From an uncultured Collinsella sp. (GTDB taxonomy: Bacteria; Actinomycetota; Coriobacteriia; Coriobacteriales; Coriobacteriaceae), in assembly GCA_937926755.1 (NCBI GenBank), contig CALBBA010000030.1, forward strand, positions 1-22,732: a DNA stretch of 22,732 nt. The letters are read 5' to 3'. Position numbers and translations under genes: made by a program. Below, one piece after another: positions 16,949-22,732 of the stretch. The notes below the pieces were generated by a model. The model saw only the letters and a list, made by a program, of their open reading frames with translations, did not search any database and was not told where the DNA came from. Each line of letters starts with the position of its first letter. Within the stretch, counting starts at the first letter, position 1.

Positions 16949-17539
16949 TTACGTTTTGATCGGCACGTCAAGCGGAAGAACTTCCCTAAAGCGGGAATCG
17001 CCATCGCCCACGTCCACCAAGCACCAGCGTTTGCGACGATCGATCTTGTGCACGCGAGCCTCTTGCCCCACCAAGGGTCCTTGCTCTATGTGCAGAACGC
17101 CGTCTTCTATGCGCGCAACGCTGTTGCGCACCACTCCGTCGTCGTCCAGCACGCTGCGGTACCAATCCTGCGCATCGTCCGGCATGGGCATGTACGCCCG
17201 CTCCCTACTGCCGGCGATGCGACAGCCAAAGCTCAACTGGGCCAGGGCCCTATCGAGCGCGGCAGCATCGTGCGTAGCGACGAAGAAATATTCCTTGTAC
17301 ATAGGTTTGGTTTGGAGCGACCATGCGCCGTCCCGCTTAAACCAGAACTCCTTTTGCATCACAAAAGCATCCTGCATAAGGTTGTTCGGGATAATACGGC
17401 GGACCTTTTCGCAGGTCTCGCGCTCTTTTCCATGGGGGGTGTGAACCAGATACCAGCGGACGCGGCCGTGTTGACTGTTGGTGGTGGCGCCGTTAAATGC
17501 GCCCGGCAGCTGCTCTTGGCGCCGTGCCGTCTGTTCCAT
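16949..17539 (-). CDS. NusG-like transcription antiterminator (LoaP/UpxY type)
   Basis: About 196 residues. An NGN-type domain (RWYLVHTPHGKERETCEKVRR, EYFFVATHD) is followed by a KOW region (GPLVGQEARVHKIDRRKRWCLVDV), the pattern of specialised NusG paralogues. In LoaP (Bacillota) and UpxY (Bacteroides) such proteins act in cis to carry RNA polymerase through a long polysaccharide operon. It is the first gene of the operon, which fits that role. The start at 17539 (MEQTARRQ) is preferred over a TTG at 17629 because GAGGGGGG lies about 8 nt upstream. It is preceded by a candidate invertible promoter. Confidence 0.85.
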   Translation of the reverse strand: MEQTARRQEQLPGAFNGATTNSQHGRVRWYLVHTPHGKERETCEKVRRIIPNNLMQDAFVMQKEFWFKRDGAWSLQTKPMYKEYFFVATHDAAALDRALAQLSFGCRIAGSRERAYMPMPDDAQDWYRSVLDDDGVVRNSVARIEDGVLHIEQGPLVGQEARVHKIDRRKRWCLVDVGDGDSRFREVLPLDVPIKT

Positions 17540-17631
17540 GTTCTCGCCCCCCTCTTTTGGCTTTGCGATGCACGCAAATGCAGGGGCGTTTAGAACAGGC
17601 TTCTCGCTCGCAGCTAGGCGCAGTCGCAAAA

Positions 17632-17646
17632 GTACAGGTTTTTGTA
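17632..17646 (+). repeat. Left arm of the 15-bp inverted repeat
   Basis: GTACAGGTTTTTGTA, an exact reverse complement of 17739-17753, with A-rich sequence on its outer side in both copies. Confidence 0.9.
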
Positions 17647-17738
17647 GAGGGCTATGGAGATATATCTACCGACAGGACATTTTGCGTAATCTGGGCAATC
17701 GTTGATTAATTGCTCGTATAATTGCCTATGTCGAAAGA
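17647..17738. promoter_or_regulatory. Candidate invertible promoter segment upstream of the antiterminator
   Basis: 92 bp bracketed by the perfect 15-bp inverted repeat. Toward the polysaccharide operon, TTGTAT (overlapping the right arm, 17738-17743) and TATACG (17715-17720) are spaced 17 bp; the same TTGTAT hexamer serves the thrS promoter. On the plus strand TATAAT (17717-17722) overlaps it but has no well-spaced -35. Which orientation is active cannot be settled from sequence alone. No recombinase gene is in the window. Confidence 0.55.
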
Positions 17739-17753
17739 TACAAAAACCTGTAC
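17739..17753 (-). repeat. Right arm of the 15-bp inverted repeat
   Basis: TACAAAAACCTGTAC, the exact complement of the left arm 92 bp away. Its inner end provides part of a possible -35 hexamer. Confidence 0.9.
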
Positions 17754-17767
17754 CTTTTTGTGCAACA

Positions 17768-17796
17768 AAAAAAGCCGCTCAACCAGCGGCTTTTCT
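17768..17796. terminator. Bidirectional rho-independent terminator
   Basis: Stem AAAGCCGCT/AGCGGCTTT with a 5-nt loop. It is followed by a T run on the minus strand (seven T) and by TTTTCTTATT on the plus strand. It insulates thrS from the invertible segment on both strands. Confidence 0.8.
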
Positions 17797-17810
17797 TATT
17801 TCGGGATGAA

Positions 17811-17843
17811 AAAGGCGACCGCCCTTTGTGGACGGTCGCCTTT
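17811..17843 (-). terminator. thrS rho-independent terminator
   Basis: An 11-bp stem AAAGGCGACCG/CGGTCGCCTTT with an 11-nt loop, ending in a T run when read on the minus strand. It lies about 20 bp after the thrS stop. Confidence 0.85.
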
Positions 17844-17864
17844 CGTTGTTTCTGTTGGGTTACC

Positions 17865-19628
<1,764 letters not shown>

Positions 19629-19654
19629 GGGTATGTTTTCTCCTCTCGGATGCC

Positions 19655-19699
19655 TGATGCAAGTGTGTGCGATGCGCTCGGCGTTTTTGACTTGCATCA
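19655..19699 (-). promoter_or_regulatory. 10-bp inverted repeat at the thrS transcription start
   Basis: TGATGCAAGT and its exact complement are separated by 25 nt between the thrS -10 box and its Shine-Dalgarno. It may be an operator or a leader hairpin. No T-box or anticodon-like specifier structure was recognised. Confidence 0.45.
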
Positions 19700-19726
19700 T
19701 TATAGGCAGGTTGCCTTGGTATACAA
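19699..19726 (-). promoter_or_regulatory. thrS promoter
   Basis: TATAAT (19699-19704) and TTGTAT (19721-19726) on the minus strand with a 16-bp spacer, about 70 bp before the thrS ATG. Confidence 0.7.
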
Positions 19727-19727
19727 G

Positions 19728-19758
19728 CGCCCGCCGCACCTTAATGGCACGGCGGGCG
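19728..19758 (-). terminator. GC-rich hairpin after the zinc-ribbon gene
   Basis: A 9-bp stem CGCCCGCCG/CGGCGGGCG with a 13-nt loop. It lies between the zinc-ribbon gene and the thrS promoter. There is no T run on the minus strand (TTTT follows on the plus strand only), so its role as a terminator is uncertain. Confidence 0.4.
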
Positions 19759-19862
19759 ATTTTCTACGCATGCTTCATCGTGTGGGGCGGGGTGTGGGGC
19801 GCGCGCGGCTTGCGCGGGACGCGCGGCGCCCGTGGCTTGCGGCCAGCCCGGCGATGGATGCG

Positions 19863-20294
19863 TTACTGGATGCGAGTTCGGCAGTAGGGGCAGACCTTCC
19901 AGTGCGCATCGAGCGGGCGATGGCAGCTGGGGCAGACATTGCGAACCTGGGTGTCGCACACCGGGCAGACGACGAAGTCCTTCTCGATGGGCGCGCCGCA
20001 CTGCGGGCAGGTGCCGTACTGGGCAAGCTGGCGCTCGCGCAGGGCCATGTCCAGCTCCTGCTCCTCGCGGTCGGACGCGTAGGAGTGCGGGCGCAGGACC
20101 AGGTAGGCAATGAGGCCTACAAACGGGATGAGGGCGATGATGCCCCATGCCACGTAGGCGCTGGCGCCGCGACGGCGAGCGTCGATGAACACATAGACGA
20201 CCGACAGCACATACAGGGCGATGATAAAGCCAACAAGGGCATAGACGACGCCCATAAGCTGCGGCGACATGAGCTCGGAGATGTACTTGGACAT
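19863..20294 (-). CDS. Small membrane protein with C-terminal double zinc ribbon
   Basis: About 143 residues. Two N-terminal membrane spans (MGVVYALVGFIIALYVLSVVY and AWGIIALIPFVGLIAYLVL), the second resembling the PLDc_N-type segment. A short charged linker follows, then four Cys pairs: CPQC, CPVC, CPSC and CPYC (the third with a following His). These make a double zinc ribbon. Proteins of this layout are common and mostly uncharacterised. The start at 20294 has AAAGG 8 nt upstream. A 13-bp palindrome GGTAAACTTTACC (20325-20337) lies about 30 bp before the start and may be an operator. It is divergent from the GlpA-like gene across the repeat array. Confidence 0.8.
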   Translation of the reverse strand: MSKYISELMSPQLMGVVYALVGFIIALYVLSVVYVFIDARRRGASAYVAWGIIALIPFVGLIAYLVLRPHSYASDREEQELDMALRERQLAQYGTCPQCGAPIEKDFVVCPVCDTQVRNVCPSCHRPLDAHWKVCPYCRTRIQ

Positions 20295-20394
20295 TACGGG
20301 TACCTTTCGGAATATTAACAGTCCGGTAAAGTTTACCACGGGGTTTGTTTATATGGGACCACGGCTGGGTACGGGGCTGGCGCGGACACAAACA

Positions 20395-20931
20395 TCTCAA
20401 TCTGTAACAGGTGGAGGCGAAATCCGGGTCTAGATGTTACAGATCGAGACAGAAGAATCTCTCCCCGGCTTCAATCTCAATCTGTAACATCTTGGATCCC
20501 AAAACTCCTCTTACTGTTACAGATCGAGACATTAAAATCCGCCGGAAGGTTTGTCTTGATCTGTAACATCTACAACCCAAATCATCAGCTAACTGTTACA
20601 GATTGAGACAAAGGAAAACTTCTAGGCCGAATGTCTCAATCTGTAACAGTTACTCGGCAAAAACAGGTCTAACTGTTACAGATTTAGACATTCGAAACCG
20701 ACTGATAGGTTCATCTAAATCTGTAACATCTAGACCCTAAAACAGTCCCCAGATGTTACAGATCGAGACAGAAGATCTCTTCCCGACTTTAAATCTCAAT
20801 CTGTAACACGTAGGACCGATTTCCCCCTCTTACTGTTACAGATCGAGACAAACGGAGGGCCCGTCTGGCAAACGTCTCGATCTGTAACATCTTGAACCCA
20901 GTTCTTCTGCTTACTGTTACAGATCGAGACA
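20395..20931. repeat. Array of 14 alternating-orientation 17-bp elements, 80-bp period
   Basis: Forward-facing copies resemble TGTCTCAATCTGTAACA and reverse-facing copies TGTTACAGATCGAGACA. Forward cores start at 20395, 20475, 20554, 20634, 20714, 20794 and 20875. Reverse copies start at 20435, 20515, 20594, 20674, 20754, 20834 and 20915. Linkers alternate between exactly 25 nt (inside a forward-reverse pair) and about 21 to 25 nt. The CTGTAACA end is invariant; variation is confined to about three positions. Linkers are strongly diverged but retain traces of similarity (TCTTGGATCCC, TCTTGAACCC, TCTAGACCC), so the array probably grew by duplication of an 80-bp unit and then diverged, with the 17-bp elements held constant. 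No coding frame and no cas genes. Confidence 0.92.
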
Positions 20932-21068
20932 AACCTCCGGCACCGGGGTCAGCAGACAAAGACGTCGACGTTATCGAGTCTCCCCCTCGCCTGCCGTTGG
21001 CGGATGCAGCGGGGCTGTTCGCCGCATTGCCGCCGTGCTGGGGACACGCAGACCGTAGGATAGTCCTA

Positions 21069-21083
21069 TTGACAGCCTGTCAA
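21069..21083. promoter_or_regulatory. Palindrome upstream of the GlpA-like gene
   Basis: TTGACAG-C-CTGTCAA, a perfect 7-bp dyad about 18 bp before the GTG start. It includes a consensus-like -35 TTGACA but has no -10 at a useful distance, so an operator is more likely. A small dyad TAGGATAGTCCTA lies just before it. Region 20932-21068 shows nothing else clear. Confidence 0.45.
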
Positions 21084-21100
21084 CTCGTCTGGGAGGCACC

Positions 21101-22558
21101 GTGGCAGAAACGTTTGATATCGCAATTGTGGGCGCGGGCATCACGGGATGCGCCATCGCGCGGCAACTCGCGCGCTATGACCTGTCCATTTGCGTGGTCG
21201 AGGCGGCCAACGATATCGCGCTGGGAGCTTCGAAGGCCAACGGCGGCCTGGTGCACGCCGGCTACGATCCGGTGCCAGGAACCGTAAAAGCGCAGGTCAA
21301 CGCCCGTGGTTGCGAGCTATATGGCACGTGGGCCCAGGAGCTAGGCTTTTTGTTCCGCCGCACCGGGTCGATGGTGCTGGGGTTTAACGACGGAGACCGC
21401 GGACACCTGGAGAAGCTGCGCCAGAATGGCCTGGCGAACGGCGTGCCCGAGCTGTCGATTATCGGCCCCGAGCGCATCCACGAGCTGGAGCCGCGCGCGA
21501 GCGCCCAGGCCACGTGCGCACTATGGTGCCCTTCGACCGGTTACGTTGACCCATTTGAAGTGGCCATCGCCGCACTGGAGAACGCGGTCGCCAACGGCGT
21601 GACATTTATGCGATCTGCGCCAGTGGAGGCAATTGAAGTTGCCGGCTCAGATGACGGAGCCGCGCGCTTTACGCTGGCAACGCCCGCTGGAGACGTGCGC
21701 TGCCGTTACCTGATCAACGCCGCAGGCAACGGAGCCGCGGGCATCTCGCATATGGCCGGTGCCGAAGAGTTTCAGATGATCTGGCGCCAGGGCAACATCG
21801 TGGTGCTGGACAAGGAACCGCGCGCGTTGATGCCGCTCTACCCGGTGCCGACGCCGATATCGAAGGGCGTTATCGTCACGGGTACCGTACACGGCAACAC
21901 CGTGATTACCGCGACTGCCGCCGTGCGCGAGCCCGGCGATACACAGACCTATGCGAACGACGTCAACGCGCTCCTGACCGGCGCGCGCAAGCTGGTGCCC
22001 GATTTGGACACGCGTCGCGTGGTGCGCGCATTTGCCGGCGGTCGTCCGGTCATTCAGGGTACGAACGACTTCTTTATTGGGCAGTCGGCCGTGGTGCCGG
22101 GGCTGTTCCAGGCAGCGGGCATTCAGTCGCCCGGCGTGGCGAGCGCGCCGGCCATTGCCGAGCGCATGGAGCACGTACTGCGCAATGTCGGCGTGCCTCT
22201 GCGCGAACGCGCCGATTGGGACCCGATACGCCGCGCGCAGGACGACTTTGACCGCGCGACGCTTGCGCGCAAGGAAGAGCTCATTAAGTCCGATCCCGCG
22301 TGGGGACAGATCGTCTGCCGCTGCGAGACGGTGCCCGAGGCCGAGATCGTGGCCGCGATCCGGCGCCGCCCGGGCGCGGTTTCGGTCGAGGGCGTCAAGC
22401 GCCGCTGCCGCGCCGGCATGGGCCGGTGCCAAAGTGGCTTTTGCCAGAGCCGCGTGGTGGCAATCCTGGCGCGCGAGCTGGGCTGCGACCCCAGCGAGGT
22501 GCTGCTGGAGGATGCCGGTTCTTGGCTTGTCGAGGGACCGCTGAAGGGGGTGCGCTAG
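21101..22558 (+). CDS. glpA: GlpA-like FAD-dependent glycerol-3-phosphate dehydrogenase/oxidoreductase
   Basis: 485 residues from a GTG with GGGAGG 4 nt upstream. The N-terminus FDIAIVGAGITGCAIARQLARYD is the FAD-binding Rossmann motif of the DAO family. Next come SKANGGLVHAGYD and the catalytic-domain segment GYVDPFEVAIA. The C-terminus has the Bfd-type 2Fe-2S domain: CRCETVPEAEI and CRAGMGRCQSGFC. This matches anaerobic GlpA-type enzymes that oxidise sn-glycerol-3-phosphate, but related FAD enzymes with the same layout have other substrates, so the symbol is provisional. One base separates its stop from the next ATG, where a partner flavoprotein begins, as usual for this operon type. Confidence 0.8.
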   Translation: MAETFDIAIVGAGITGCAIARQLARYDLSICVVEAANDIALGASKANGGLVHAGYDPVPGTVKAQVNARGCELYGTWAQELGFLFRRTGSMVLGFNDGDRGHLEKLRQNGLANGVPELSIIGPERIHELEPRASAQATCALWCPSTGYVDPFEVAIAALENAVANGVTFMRSAPVEAIEVAGSDDGAARFTLATPAGDVRCRYLINAAGNGAAGISHMAGAEEFQMIWRQGNIVVLDKEPRALMPLYPVPTPISKGVIVTGTVHGNTVITATAAVREPGDTQTYANDVNALLTGARKLVPDLDTRRVVRAFAGGRPVIQGTNDFFIGQSAVVPGLFQAAGIQSPGVASAPAIAERMEHVLRNVGVPLRERADWDPIRRAQDDFDRATLARKEELIKSDPAWGQIVCRCETVPEAEIVAAIRRRPGAVSVEGVKRRCRAGMGRCQSGFCQSRVVAILARELGCDPSEVLLEDAGSWLVEGPLKGVR

Positions 22559-22559
22559 G

Positions 22560-22676
22560 ATGGCGACGCTTGATATGCGCGACGGACGCGCAGAAGCAGG
22601 AACTACCGAGGCGGTGCAGACGCAGGCGTTCGACGTGGTCGTTATCGGCGGCGGACCCCGTGCATACAAACCATGA
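22560..22676 (+). pseudogene. Truncated start of a second FAD/NAD-binding oxidoreductase
   Basis: The ATG lies one base after the upstream stop, with AAGGGGG 9 nt before it. The frame reads to FDVVVIGGGP, the beginning of a nucleotide-binding fold typical of the pyridine-nucleotide disulphide oxidoreductase that follows GlpA-like genes. Directly after GGGP it turns into unrelated sequence and stops (RAYKP). Only 38 residues are present where about 400 are expected. The following approximately 55 bp end in a GC-rich stretch and TTTTTT, like a terminator from elsewhere. Either a real rearrangement or an assembly join lies near 22655-22662. Confidence 0.6.
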
Positions 22677-22732
22677 CGGATACCGCCGGTCTTTGGTCTC
22701 TTCCTTCCGGGCGCGGGGCAGGCGGGTTTTTT

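Noticed and set aside
15814..16959. A 381-residue plus-strand open frame
   Set aside because: Antisense to two certain sugar transferases; no recognisable domains.
17632..17753. Small MITE with 15-bp terminal repeats
   Set aside because: Possible, but no target-site duplication is visible outside the arms and the position before an antiterminator fits an invertible promoter better; kept only as the alternative.
19629..19700. T-box riboswitch before thrS
   Set aside because: The leader is only about 65 nt and has no antiterminator/terminator pair or T-box sequence.
20395..20931. CRISPR array
   Set aside because: The repeats alternate in orientation, linkers are only 21-25 nt and share ancestry with each other, and no cas genes are in the window.
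20892..21287. A 131-residue plus-strand open frame overlapping the last array repeats
   Set aside because: It overlaps the repeats and the GlpA-like gene in another frame, with no ribosome-binding site or domain.
21647..22669. A 340-residue minus-strand open frame
   Set aside because: Antisense shadow of the GlpA-like gene, biased composition.

Overview
This 22.7 kb window looks chromosomal and bacterial. It is most consistent with a high-GC Coriobacteriia gut commensal such as Collinsella. That assignment is inference from the GC-rich thrS/glpA-type genes, strong Shine-Dalgarno sites, a LoaP/NusG-type regulator and the general gene style; no rRNA or marker gene proves it. Nearly all genes lie on the minus strand. 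No tRNA, rRNA or cas gene was seen.

Layout: (a) 1-100 holds the 3' tail of an unidentified plus-strand gene. (b) 389-5541 is a minus-strand accessory group: a large membrane protein with a UbiA-like motif, a tail-anchored protein of unknown family, then a tight ASCH / GNAT-ASCH / ASCH cluster. (c) About 5930-6190 is a remnant of an IS256-family transposase. (d) 6214-17539 is a minus-strand polysaccharide operon. In transcription order it carries a NusG/LoaP-like antiterminator, two tandem initiating sugar-phosphate transferases, GT4 and GT2 glycosyltransferases, a Wzy-like polymerase, a pyruvyl-transferase-family protein, an F420 hydrogenase beta-type Fe-S protein, another GT4, a Wzx-like flippase and an acyltransferase-3 protein. 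This is a Wzx/Wzy-type surface polysaccharide pathway. (e) 17865-20294 carries thrS and a small zinc-ribbon membrane protein. (f) 20295-21100 is non-coding and contains a striking array. (g) 21101-22732 carries a GlpA-like FAD oxidoreductase and the broken start of a second oxidoreductase.

Most notable signals. First, 14 copies of a 17-bp element alternate in orientation every 40 bp (80-bp full period) across 20395-20931, with diverged linkers. It fits no class I can name. Second, a perfect 15-bp inverted repeat brackets 92 bp just upstream of the antiterminator, in the manner of an invertible promoter. Third, the only long G tracts in the window (G9, G9, G10) lie inside three polysaccharide genes and look like slippage-prone contingency tracts. 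Fourth, three palindromes abut without a gap inside the GT2 coding sequence. The second and third signals together suggest layered phase variation of the surface polysaccharide: locus-wide switching at the promoter and per-gene switching at the G tracts.
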